Assembly (NCBI GenBank): GCA_013375335.1 | Contig: JABXJZ010000119.1 | Span: forward strand, 1 to 5,326 | Direction of reading: 5' to 3' | DNA length: 5,326 nt | Origin: Desulfobacterales bacterium | Lineage (GTDB): Bacteria > Desulfobacterota > DSM-4660 > Desulfatiglandales > B25-G16 | Part shown: positions 1-4,981 of the stretch, piece by piece | Position numbering within the stretch: the first letter of the stretch is position 1 | Layout of the letters: each line of letters starts with the position of its first letter | Position numbers and translations under genes: made by a program | Notes under the pieces: model-generated | Told to the model about the DNA's origin: nothing | Databases searched by the model: none | What the model saw: only the letters and a program-made list of their open reading frames with translations

Positions 1-42
1 ATCCATCACTGTCCTATACATCTTTTTGAGGTCTTCAGCCAT
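1..42 (-). CDS. Start of an unidentified gene downstream of folE2 (partial, runs off the window)
   Basis: On the minus strand, 97 bases after the folE2 stop, an ATG at 42-40 is preceded by a purine-rich AGAAGGGA about 7 bases upstream, a good ribosome-binding site. It opens the frame MAEDLKKMYRTVMD, which continues past the window edge. The same frame is also open all the way back to the folE2 TAG (138 down to 43) and reads like protein there, with a charged stretch around QLKKHRNPIKP. The true start could therefore be further upstream at a non-ATG codon. Only 14 residues are certain, too few to assign a family. The position suggests co-transcription with folE2. Confidence 0.35.
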   Translation of the reverse strand, partial: MAEDLKKMYRTVMD

Positions 43-138
43 CTGTTGCTTCCCTTCTGGTTTTATTGGGTTTCTGTGTTTCTTGAGCTGGCCCGTGTAA
101 TCTCGGATAGGAAATTGGCATTGCCCGAGGGGGCAGGA

Positions 139-933
139 CTATTTGCGACTGTATTGTCTGGTTTTATCCCTTTCAACGTAGGCGTATGCATTGTGGTTGT
201 GGATAGATTCAAAGTTTTCTGACTCAACTGCAAACCAGGTTATATTAGGATTATGCTGAAGCTTACTAGCTATATCCCTGACAATATCCTCAACGAATTT
301 GGGATTTTGATATGCCTTTTCAGTCACGTATTTCTCGTCCTCTCTTTTTAGGACAGAATAAACGTCGCTGGAGGCAGTCTCCTCTACGAGCTTTATAAGA
401 TCCTCTATCCATATGAATTTCCTAAATCTGACCTGCAATCGAACCTCTCCCCTCTGGTTATGGGCACCAAAACTACTTATCTCTTTTGAGCACGGGCACA
501 GGGTATTAATGGGTACATTTATCATAACCACCAGATCCTTCCCCTTATTCAGGGTACCTTTAAGGGTGCACTGATATTCCATCAGGCCCTTGCTGTGGGT
601 AACGGGAGACGGCTTCATTACAAAGTAGGGAAAGGATATCTCTATCTGCGCACTCTCGGCATTGAGCCGTTTCTTCATGGTCGAAAGGATATCTGAGAAA
701 TTCCGAATAGAGATCATCCTTTTGTGTTCGTTCAGAATCTCAACAAGACGGCTCATATGGGTGCCTTTATAGTCCCTGGGAAGGTTAACGTACATGTTAA
801 TCAGGGCTACTGTCTGTTGCGTTTTTGTCTCTTTGTCAAAGACTGTTATCGGATAGCGGATGCCCTTTACCCCCACCTTGTCCACATCGATATTGCGATC
901 ATCTTTTTGATTTTGAATATCCATCTCTACCAT
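139..933 (-). CDS. folE2: GTP cyclohydrolase IB (FolE2/MptA family)
   Basis: FolE2 converts GTP to 7,8-dihydroneopterin triphosphate, the first step of tetrahydrofolate and of queuosine (preQ0) synthesis in the cytoplasm. It is the metal-flexible alternative to zinc-dependent FolE. The 264 residues match the usual family length of about 260. Recognisable landmarks are the N-terminal block DVDKVGVKGIRYPITVFD (16-33), GTHMSR (57-62), the cysteine motif CPCSKEISSFGAHNQRGE (146-163), and the C-terminal block ESENFESIHNHNAYAYVE (238-255). In the family, one cysteine of the first motif, the following histidine (here H158) and a glutamate near residue 200 bind the metal. The start is uncertain: ATG at 933, or the fourth codon ATG at 924, which gives the MDIQNQKDDRN opening typical of the family. 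Neither has a strong ribosome-binding site. Which pathway it serves cannot be told from this window. An unidentified gene may follow in the same transcript. Confidence 0.95.
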   Translation of the reverse strand: MVEMDIQNQKDDRNIDVDKVGVKGIRYPITVFDKETKTQQTVALINMYVNLPRDYKGTHMSRLVEILNEHKRMISIRNFSDILSTMKKRLNAESAQIEISFPYFVMKPSPVTHSKGLMEYQCTLKGTLNKGKDLVVMINVPINTLCPCSKEISSFGAHNQRGEVRLQVRFRKFIWIEDLIKLVEETASSDVYSVLKREDEKYVTEKAYQNPKFVEDIVRDIASKLQHNPNITWFAVESENFESIHNHNAYAYVERDKTRQYSRK

Positions 934-962
934 TGCCTTATTCCGTCTTATTTTTGGTAGAA

Positions 963-991
963 TACATATTATCTAATCTTTCCAAAGTCAA
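963..991 (-). promoter_or_regulatory. Possible sigma-70-type promoter of folE2
   Basis: On the minus strand, TTGACT (991-986, five of six to the -35 consensus) is followed after 17 bases by TATGTA (968-963, three of six to the -10). A TAATAT lies a little nearer and would be an alternative -10, but at a spacing of 14. Transcription would begin near 956, leaving a short leader of about 20-30 bases before folE2. The -10 is weak, so this is tentative. Confidence 0.35.
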
Positions 992-1000
992 TAGAAAGTA

Positions 1001-1059
1001 GGTCAAACTGAGGACCCCCTTAGAGAGCTCAAGGCGCCACCTTGAATCCTGTTTGAACC
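1001..1059. repeat. Long imperfect inverted repeat between folE2 and tRNA-Pro
   Basis: The outer arms GGTCAAAC (1001-1008) and GTTTGAACC (1051-1059) pair with one bulged A. They continue inward as AGGA (1011-1014) with TCCT (1047-1050). An inner six-base stem TCAAGG/CCTTGA (1029-1034 with 1040-1045) closes a five-base loop. About 18 pairs form in total, with a 14-base one-sided internal loop (1015-1028). No T-run follows on either strand, so it is not a simple intrinsic terminator. It lies upstream of the proposed folE2 promoter. The rest of 934-1167 shows no credible gene. Confidence 0.5.
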
Positions 1060-1124
1060 TCTCAGATCTCAACACTGGGATACACGAAGAGGCCTTTTTA
1101 TCAGATGCCCTGTTCACAATTTTC

Positions 1125-1153
1125 TTGATTTTTTTAAGGTAACATAGGATATT
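1125..1153 (+). promoter_or_regulatory. Probable promoter of the tRNA-Pro gene
   Basis: TTGATT (1125-1130) matches four of six bases of the -35 consensus. After 17 bases, GATATT (1148-1153) matches four of six of the -10. Transcription would start around 1160, a few bases before the tRNA 5' end at 1168. The HNH gene downstream may be read from the same promoter. Confidence 0.4.
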
Positions 1154-1167
1154 AAGTCTACTGCATG

Positions 1168-1241
1168 CGGGGCGTGGCGCAGTCTGGGAGCGCACCTGCT
1201 TTGGGAGCAGGGGGTCGGAGGTTCAAATCCTCTCGCCCCGA
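1168..1241 (+). tRNA. tRNA-Pro (anticodon UGG)
   Basis: This is a complete 74-base cloverleaf. The acceptor stem CGGGGCG (1168-1174) pairs perfectly with CGCCCCG (1234-1240), with A1241 as discriminator. The D arm has the stem GCGC/GCGC around AGTCTGGGA. The anticodon stem CCTGC/GCAGG encloses the loop TTTGGGA, giving anticodon TGG. The T arm GGAGG-TTCAAAT-CCTCT has one G-T pair. The UGG anticodon reads most or all CCN proline codons. CCA is not encoded: the genome reads TCA after the discriminator, so the tail must be added by nucleotidyltransferase. Confidence 0.97.
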
Positions 1242-1255
1242 TCAGAGTCATCAAT

Positions 1256-1285
1256 CTCGTGCATTGACCCAATGAAACTCACGGG
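1256..1285 (+). other. Hairpin in the tRNA-Pro/HNH spacer
   Basis: CATTG-ACC-CAATG (1262-1274) forms a five-base-pair hairpin. The flanks CTCGTG (1256-1261) and CACGGG (1280-1285) can extend it after a five-base bulge. A T-run (1306-1311) lies about 20 bases beyond, too far for a standard terminator. It could help tRNA 3' end maturation or partly stop transcription before the HNH gene. The function is inferred only. Confidence 0.25.
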
Positions 1286-1314
1286 TCGAAGAATTTTGGA
1301 ATTAGTTTTTTGCG

Positions 1315-1839
1315 ATGGAGCAGGTACTCCTCTTAAATATTACCTACGAACCTCTTAGGGTCATTAACTGGAAAAGGGCAATTGTTATGCTCACCCTAGG
1401 CAAGGTGGAGGTGGTCGAAGAGTATACCAGGGAGATCCATTCGGTATCTTTTTCCATTAAGTTGCCTTCGGTTGTCCGGCTCCTGCGATTTGTACGGAGG
1501 CCAAAGACGCCGGTTAAATTTTGTAGACAGAATATCTATGTGAGAGACAACTACAGGTGTCAGTACTGTGGCGGGCTATTCCCTTCAACTGAGCTTACCT
1601 GGGATCACGTGGTGCCTAAGGCAAGGGGAGGTAGGACAGAGTGGGCAAATATCGTTAGCTGTTGTGTTGAGTGCAATAGACAAAAGGGGGGGAGGCTCCC
1701 CTCAGAGGTGTCAATGACCTTGATCAGGAAGCCGAAAAAGCCAGAGTGGCTGCCTGTTCTAACGATTACATTGGGGTTTAGACAGATGCCTCAGTCATGG
1801 AGGGATTATGTCTATTGGAATGTGGAGCTGGAGGACTGA
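1315..1839 (+). CDS. HNH endonuclease family protein
   Basis: This 174-residue protein belongs to a short HNH family that is common on bacterial chromosomes and opens with a conserved LLLNITYEPL block (5-14). The C-terminal half holds a treble-clef HNH fold. Paired zinc cysteines are C82/C85 (CQYC) and C117/C120 (CVEC). The catalytic-type motif is TWDHVVPKARGG (95-106) with H98, and N112 and N121-K124 complete the fold. These residues are intact, so nuclease activity is plausible, but the target and role are not known for the family. ATG 1315 is the first possible start, because an in-frame TAG precedes it at 1303-1305, and the family begins there. No strong ribosome-binding site is visible. 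No methyltransferase or other restriction gene is nearby, so a restriction-modification role is not supported. It lies 73 bases after tRNA-Pro and ends at a strong terminator. Confidence 0.9.
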   Translation: MEQVLLLNITYEPLRVINWKRAIVMLTLGKVEVVEEYTREIHSVSFSIKLPSVVRLLRFVRRPKTPVKFCRQNIYVRDNYRCQYCGGLFPSTELTWDHVVPKARGGRTEWANIVSCCVECNRQKGGRLPSEVSMTLIRKPKKPEWLPVLTITLGFRQMPQSWRDYVYWNVELED

Positions 1840-1856
1840 GTTGGAGATCTGAACAA

Positions 1857-1870
1857 GGCCATTAATGGCC
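1857..1870. repeat. Perfect 14-base palindrome after the HNH gene
   Basis: GGCCATTAATGGCC is an uninterrupted palindrome lying 17 bases after the HNH stop codon and 17 bases before the terminator stem. As RNA it can form only a short hairpin, because its centre has no spare loop. As DNA it would suit a dimeric binding site. No function can be assigned. Confidence 0.5.
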
Positions 1871-1887
1871 CTGACTGCTGAGATGTA

Positions 1888-1917
1888 GAGGCGCTGGGCC
1901 CCAGCGCCTCCCTTTTA
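1888..1917 (+). terminator. Rho-independent terminator of the HNH gene
   Basis: A ten-base-pair GC-rich stem, GAGGCGCTGG (1888-1897) with CCAGCGCCTC (1901-1910), has a three-base loop and is followed by CCTTTTATCTTCTT. The T-rich tail is only on the plus strand, so it ends transcription arriving from the tRNA-Pro/HNH side. The convergent minus-strand operon has no comparable tail here. Confidence 0.88.
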
Positions 1918-1956
1918 TCTTCTTGATGATTATTTGCTCATGGGAGAAGGTGGGCA

Positions 1957-2448
1957 TTAACCGGTTATGAGCTGGGGCCAATCAATTGAAATAAATGTTC
2001 TGGATAGGCGGTGATCATCGTCCACCATGGTAAAGGTTAGATTAGCAAAGACCTTTTGGGCAATAGTGTGAATCAGCTGAGGGGGGATAAGTTCATCTGC
2101 TTTTCCGTGGAAGATATAGACAGGCAGTGTGAGTCTTTCGGATAGATAAGGGCTGAACTCTGGGAGGTTAAGGGCTGGTGCAAGGAGGATAAGCTTCTTT
2201 ATGGTGTCCTGATTTTGAAATGCGTACAACGCAGCCATCAACCCGCCCAAAGAGGAGCCTATCATAACTATGTCTTCCTTATCTGCGAGGATCTCGTTCA
2301 GTTTTGACATCCTCGTTGGGACATCACCTACGAAGTCGGGGATAATCATCTCCGGGAAAAGGTTTCTGAATAAGGCCCCTTTTGTTCCTCGGCTGCTACT
2401 TTCTTGCCCGTGAATAAAGATCGTTGGGCTTGTTATTTCCTTCTCCAT
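1957..2448 (-). CDS. Small alpha/beta-fold hydrolase (YqiA/UPF0227-like)
   Basis: The 163-residue protein is a compact alpha/beta hydrolase without a signal peptide or membrane segment, so it should be cytoplasmic. Visible parts are the oxyanion loop FIHGQESS (11-18), the nucleophile elbow GSSLGG (64-69) with S66 as nucleophile, the acid D118 in HGKADELIP, and the catalytic histidine H146 in DDDHRLSR. The triad is complete. The arrangement and short length resemble YqiA-type esterases, but the substrate is unknown. ATG 2448 is preferred. A GTG codon directly before it (2451) is an alternative that adds one residue. The ATG shares its A with the TGA stop of the upstream gene (TGATG), which points to translational coupling. 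It is the last gene of a three-gene operon with the HTH and ubiquitin-like proteins. Confidence 0.85.
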   Translation of the reverse strand: MEKEITSPTIFIHGQESSSRGTKGALFRNLFPEMIIPDFVGDVPTRMSKLNEILADKEDIVMIGSSLGGLMAALYAFQNQDTIKKLILLAPALNLPEFSPYLSERLTLPVYIFHGKADELIPPQLIHTIAQKVFANLTFTMVDDDHRLSRTFISIDWPQLITG

Positions 2449-2705
2449 CACCCTTTTTTGGCCTCTAGGCCAAGGATCTTCTTTTCCAGGTCAGCTATCC
2501 TTCTTTCAATATCCTCTATCTTCTTTAGCCTTTCTGCCTTGCCCATCTTCTTTTGAACTTTTTCAGGACCTTTCTCTTTGATTATTCTATGGACGCTTGA
2601 GAGACCTACCCCAAATTCTTTGGCTATCTTTCTCATGGGGAGTCCGCTTGCCTGGGCTTCTATAACCTTTTGCCTTATTTTTTCATCAATCTTTTTTCTG
2701 GCCAT
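2448..2705 (-). CDS. Helix-turn-helix protein with C-terminal coiled coil
   Basis: This 85-residue basic protein has an N-terminal helix-turn-helix of the Hin/resolvase type at about residues 8-43: QKVIEAQASG, PMRKIAKEFGVG, SSVHRIIKEKG. A charged helix with a leucine/isoleucine heptad pattern follows (about 56-83), which should form a coiled-coil dimer. There is no recombinase or transposase catalytic domain. It could be a small DNA-binding regulator or a remnant DNA-binding domain. The start is ATG 2705, because an excellent ribosome-binding site AAAGGAG ends five bases upstream. A TTG at 2720 would place that site inside the gene. It begins 18 bases after the ubiquitin-like gene, and its stop overlaps the hydrolase start. 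Regulation of its own operon is possible but unproven. Confidence 0.82.
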   Translation of the reverse strand: MARKKIDEKIRQKVIEAQASGLPMRKIAKEFGVGLSSVHRIIKEKGPEKVQKKMGKAERLKKIEDIERRIADLEKKILGLEAKKG

Positions 2706-2710
2706 CTTGT

Positions 2711-2717
2711 CTCCTTT
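2711..2717 (-). promoter_or_regulatory. Ribosome-binding site fixing the HTH gene start
   Basis: AAAGGAG on the minus strand lies five bases before ATG 2705. It is the strongest Shine-Dalgarno sequence seen in the window. It sits in the 18-base gap after the ubiquitin-like gene and favours ATG over the upstream TTG 2720. Confidence 0.8.
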
Positions 2718-2723
2718 CAAGAT

Positions 2724-3035
2724 TTATATTTTTGAATCTTTAGACAATTTAATTAGTGGTTTCCCTCTGAGTTTTGTTACCTTGCTAATATCCAGGGACT
2801 CAAAAATTGGGTATACGCTGACCCTCTCTCCCTCGGTGATAATGTGGTTAAAGGGAACTGATTCACCGTTCACAAGAACAAGGTCAACCTCCTCAGGCGG
2901 CACCCCGAGCAGGCAAATCGCCTCTTTGATCGTAGTCGGCTTTTCTAGGGACACGCCGAAAGTTGTTTTTCTCTTCTCAGCGGGTAAGTAATCATTCAGC
3001 TCTTCATAGAGGCGAAAAAACGCAGTGTAGGTCAT
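2724..3035 (-). CDS. Stand-alone Mut7-C-type ubiquitin-like (ThiS/MoaD-fold) protein
   Basis: The 103-residue protein matches the ubiquitin-like domain that normally forms the N-terminal part of Mut7-C RNase proteins. Key stretches are FFRLYEELNDYLP (6-18), the TIKEAICLLGVPPEEVDLVLVNG block (35-57), and GERVSVYPIFESLDI (69-83). In typical relatives this is followed by the Mut7-C nuclease domain. Here the protein ends at LRGKPLIKLSKDSKI, where that domain should begin, and another gene starts 18 bases later. The C-terminus lacks the Gly-Gly needed for thiocarboxylation or conjugation, so a classical sulfur-carrier role is unlikely. ATG 3035 is preferred over a TTG two codons earlier (3041). 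No good ribosome-binding site is visible. It is the first gene of the operon with the HTH and hydrolase genes. Confidence 0.8.
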   Translation of the reverse strand: MTYTAFFRLYEELNDYLPAEKRKTTFGVSLEKPTTIKEAICLLGVPPEEVDLVLVNGESVPFNHIITEGERVSVYPIFESLDISKVTKLRGKPLIKLSKDSKI

Positions 3036-3069
3036 CTGCAATAGTCTGTTTCTTTACTATTAGTTAATG

Positions 3070-3112
3070 CTATCACTGTAAGGGCGATGCACTTGCACGC
3101 TCCATGTGATAG
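3070..3112. repeat. Spaced inverted repeat CTATCAC/GTGATAG in the divergent intergenic region
   Basis: CTATCAC (3070-3076) and its exact complement GTGATAG (3106-3112) are separated by 29 bases. They lie between the ubiquitin-like gene (minus) and the methyltransferase gene (plus), upstream of both. The layout could be two operator half-sites or chance. No confident minus-strand promoter was found for the operon. Confidence 0.35.
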
Positions 3113-3134
3113 GTAACGTGTTCAATTCCAACAA

Positions 3135-3164
3135 ATATGTTGTGATTTTCATTAAGAAACATAT
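3135..3164. promoter_or_regulatory. Inverted repeat overlapping the pcm promoter, operator-like
   Basis: ATATGTT (3135-3141) and AACATAT (3158-3164) are exact complements spaced by 16 bases. The left arm overlaps the first bases of the proposed -35 element and the right arm overlaps the -10. A protein binding both arms would block RNA polymerase. The region is AT-rich, so a chance match is possible. Confidence 0.35.
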
Positions 3165-3167
3165 ACT
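3140..3167 (+). promoter_or_regulatory. Probable sigma-70 promoter of the methyltransferase gene
   Basis: TTGTGA (3140-3145, four of six) and TATACT (3162-3167, five of six) are separated by 16 bases. Transcription would start near 3174, giving a leader of roughly 80 bases before ATG 3253. Confidence 0.5.
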
Positions 3168-3252
3168 AAATGGCGAGGAGATGTCCACAGATTACACAAC
3201 GGGGTTACTATTTCGGTAAGATAATAGAAATCGGTTTCATCGGGAGACCGCC

Positions 3253-3975
3253 ATGTGTAAAATAGCATATTTTTCCTTTGTTTCGCTACTGATTTTTTGC
3301 GGCATATCCAGTGGATCGCCTCCGAAAGACCCCCTTTCAAGTCTTCGCCAGAACATGGTCACCGATCAGATAATTGCCAGGGGAATAAAAGATCCAAGGG
3401 TTATTGAGGCTATGAGGAAGGTTCGTCGACATCTTTTTGTGCCAGAAGACCTACGAGAATCCGCCTATGACGATAGACCTCTTCCCATTGGAGAGGGCCA
3501 GACGATTTCGCAGCCATACATAGTGGCGTTTATGACTGAGGCCTTGAATTTATCCCCAGGAGATAACGTACTGGAGATCGGAACAGGATCAGGTTACCAG
3601 GCTGCTATTCTGGCAGAGATCGCAAGGGAGGTCTATACTGTAGAGATAAGGCCTCGATTAGGTGAGACAGCTCGAGAGAGACTGAACGAAATGGGATATA
3701 GGAACATTTCCGTGAAGATTGGTGACGGTTACAAGGGCTGGCCAGAAAAGGTACCTTTTGATGCTATAATCGTGACCTGCGCTCCCGAGGAGATTCCGAA
3801 GCCGCTGGTTGATCAACTTGCTGAGGGTGGAAGGATGATCATTCCCGTAGGGGAACGAGGCGGTGTACAGGAGCTGGTCCTTCTCAAAAAGGAGAAGGGG
3901 ATGATAAGAGAAAAGGCGGTAATGAAGGTCCTGTTTGTCCCTATGGTAAGCAACGAGGAGATCATGGCACGATAA
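3253..3975 (+). CDS. pcm: Protein-L-isoaspartate O-methyltransferase, exported form
   Basis: The enzyme uses S-adenosylmethionine to methylate L-isoaspartyl residues in damaged proteins, which starts their repair to aspartate. The family hallmarks are all present in 240 residues: MVTDQIIARGIKDPRVIEAM (35-54), the AYDDRPLPIGEGQTISQPYI block (71-90), motif I VLEIGTGSGYQ (106-116), GDGYKGW (157-163), motif II FDAIIVTCAP (169-178), and RMIIPVGE (194-201). Unlike cytosolic Pcm of about 208 residues, it has a leader: MCKIAYFSFVSLLIFCGISS, a basic residue then a hydrophobic core. Export to the periplasm is therefore likely. ATG 3253 has GGGAG six bases upstream. The internal ATG 3355, which would give a normal-sized cytosolic protein, has none. 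The leader cysteine C16 does not fit a good lipobox (LIFC). The 3' end overlaps the convergent dehydrogenase gene by 14 bases. Confidence 0.93.
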   Translation: MCKIAYFSFVSLLIFCGISSGSPPKDPLSSLRQNMVTDQIIARGIKDPRVIEAMRKVRRHLFVPEDLRESAYDDRPLPIGEGQTISQPYIVAFMTEALNLSPGDNVLEIGTGSGYQAAILAEIAREVYTVEIRPRLGETARERLNEMGYRNISVKIGDGYKGWPEKVPFDAIIVTCAPEEIPKPLVDQLAEGGRMIIPVGERGGVQELVLLKKEKGMIREKAVMKVLFVPMVSNEEIMAR

Positions 3976-4981
3976 TGACCTTGAGTGAATCCTGTGCCTT
4001 TTCAACGAGCGAGAATCCTTCCCTCGCCCTGGCAAGGGGAAAACGATGGGTTACCATATCCCTTACAATAATACTCTTTGACCTGATCAACTCTATTGCC
4101 TCACTGGTATCCAATGGAGAGCCGGCATAGGATGTGGTAATTGTTATCCCGTCATGCCAGATATCATATAAAGGCAGGGCAACATCGATGCCCGGCTGCG
4201 TGGGTGCGAAAAGAAGGATAGTCCCTCCTCTGTCCACGGTTTTCCAGGCCATCTGAGTTGCCTCTATAGCGCCAGTGGCAACTATTACAAGGTCGGCCGG
4301 ACGTCCATTGTTGACCGCTCTAAGATGCTCGGGAACGTTGTCATCAGCCAAAATAGCCGCCTTTGCCCCGAATCGTTCAGCAAATACCAGTCGCTTCTTA
4401 TTTATGTCAGTTACCACAACGGAGCTTGCCCCCAAGGCCCTCGCCAGCTTAAGATGGAGCAATCCCGCAATTCCTCCGCCTATTATGAAGACTGTTTGGC
4501 CTGGTTGTATGTGAGCGATCTTTTGACCCCTCAGAACACAGGCCAGAGGCTCAATGAACGTGCCCTCCTCATATGATATTTCATCGGGCAAAAGGAATAC
4601 CCCCCGGTCAGCATTGATCCTTGGCACCCTGATAAATTCAGCAAATCCTCCGGGGTCATAGTTTGTGTTCCGTAAAGTGTCACACACTGTATAGTGACCA
4701 CGTAGGCAATAGCGGCACGTGTTACAGGGAATGTGGTGGGATACAAACACCCGGTTGCCCACTTTATATCTCCCAGCATCCCTGCCCGCTTCAACTATCT
4801 CCCCTGTCATCTCATGGCCGAGCACAAGAGGCGCTTTTTTTATCCTGTACCATTCGAGGACATCACTACCACATATCCCACACGCATGCATTTGGACCAG
4901 CAGCTCATCTGATCCTATCTCGGGCACGGGGATTTCCTCCAACCGTATATCCCTGTTATTGTAGTACATCGCACATTTCAT
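3962..4981 (-). CDS. Zinc-dependent alcohol/polyol dehydrogenase (MDR family)
   Basis: The 339-residue protein is a medium-chain dehydrogenase/reductase related to threonine, sorbitol and sugar-phosphate dehydrogenases. It oxidises a secondary alcohol with a nicotinamide cofactor. Visible are the catalytic zinc motif ACGICGSD with C34 and GHE with H56-E57, the structural zinc cysteines C86, C89, C92 and C100 in canonical spacing, the FIEPLACVL stretch (143-151), and the Rossmann loop GGGIAG (168-173). D192 at the end of the second strand suggests NAD rather than NADP. The start MKCAMYYNNRDIRLEEIPVP at ATG 4981 matches the family and has AAAGG 12 bases upstream. ATG 5017 would add 12 poorly conserved residues and has no ribosome-binding site. 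It follows the aldolase gene on the same strand by about 80 bases, so the two are probably co-transcribed. The substrate is not determinable. Confidence 0.9.
   Translation of the reverse strand: MKCAMYYNNRDIRLEEIPVPEIGSDELLVQMHACGICGSDVLEWYRIKKAPLVLGHEMTGEIVEAGRDAGRYKVGNRVFVSHHIPCNTCRYCLRGHYTVCDTLRNTNYDPGGFAEFIRVPRINADRGVFLLPDEISYEEGTFIEPLACVLRGQKIAHIQPGQTVFIIGGGIAGLLHLKLARALGASSVVVTDINKKRLVFAERFGAKAAILADDNVPEHLRAVNNGRPADLVIVATGAIEATQMAWKTVDRGGTILLFAPTQPGIDVALPLYDIWHDGITITTSYAGSPLDTSEAIELIRSKSIIVRDMVTHRFPLARAREGFSLVEKAQDSLKVIIVP

Noticed and set aside
934..1110. preQ1 or tetrahydrofolate riboswitch upstream of folE2
   Set aside because: I looked for one because of the gene's pathway, but the region does not show the short preQ1 pseudoknot pattern or a recognisable tetrahydrofolate aptamer.
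938..1195. Minus-strand open frame of 85 codons across the tRNA-Pro gene
   Set aside because: It runs antisense through the tRNA and the structured spacer, shows no family features, and has no ribosome-binding site.
1168..1241. tRNA-Pro as an integration site of a mobile element
   Set aside because: No copy of the tRNA 3' end and no integrase gene is found elsewhere in the window.
1315..1839. HNH gene as part of a restriction-modification or phage-defence unit
   Set aside because: No methyltransferase, helicase or other defence gene is adjacent, and the short family is a common chromosomal protein.
2578..2991. Plus-strand frame with hydrophobic stretches opposite the HTH and ubiquitin-like genes
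   Set aside because: The minus-strand genes there have clear domain matches, and the hydrophobic residues reflect the complement of lysine-rich and glutamate-rich codons.
3170..3265. Short plus-strand upstream frame (31 codons) overlapping the methyltransferase start
   Set aside because: It could couple translation, but it has no ribosome-binding site and no protein-like conservation that I can see.
3152..3340. Minus-strand open frame over the methyltransferase promoter and start
   Set aside because: It overlaps a well-supported gene and promoter on the other strand and its protein has no recognisable pattern.
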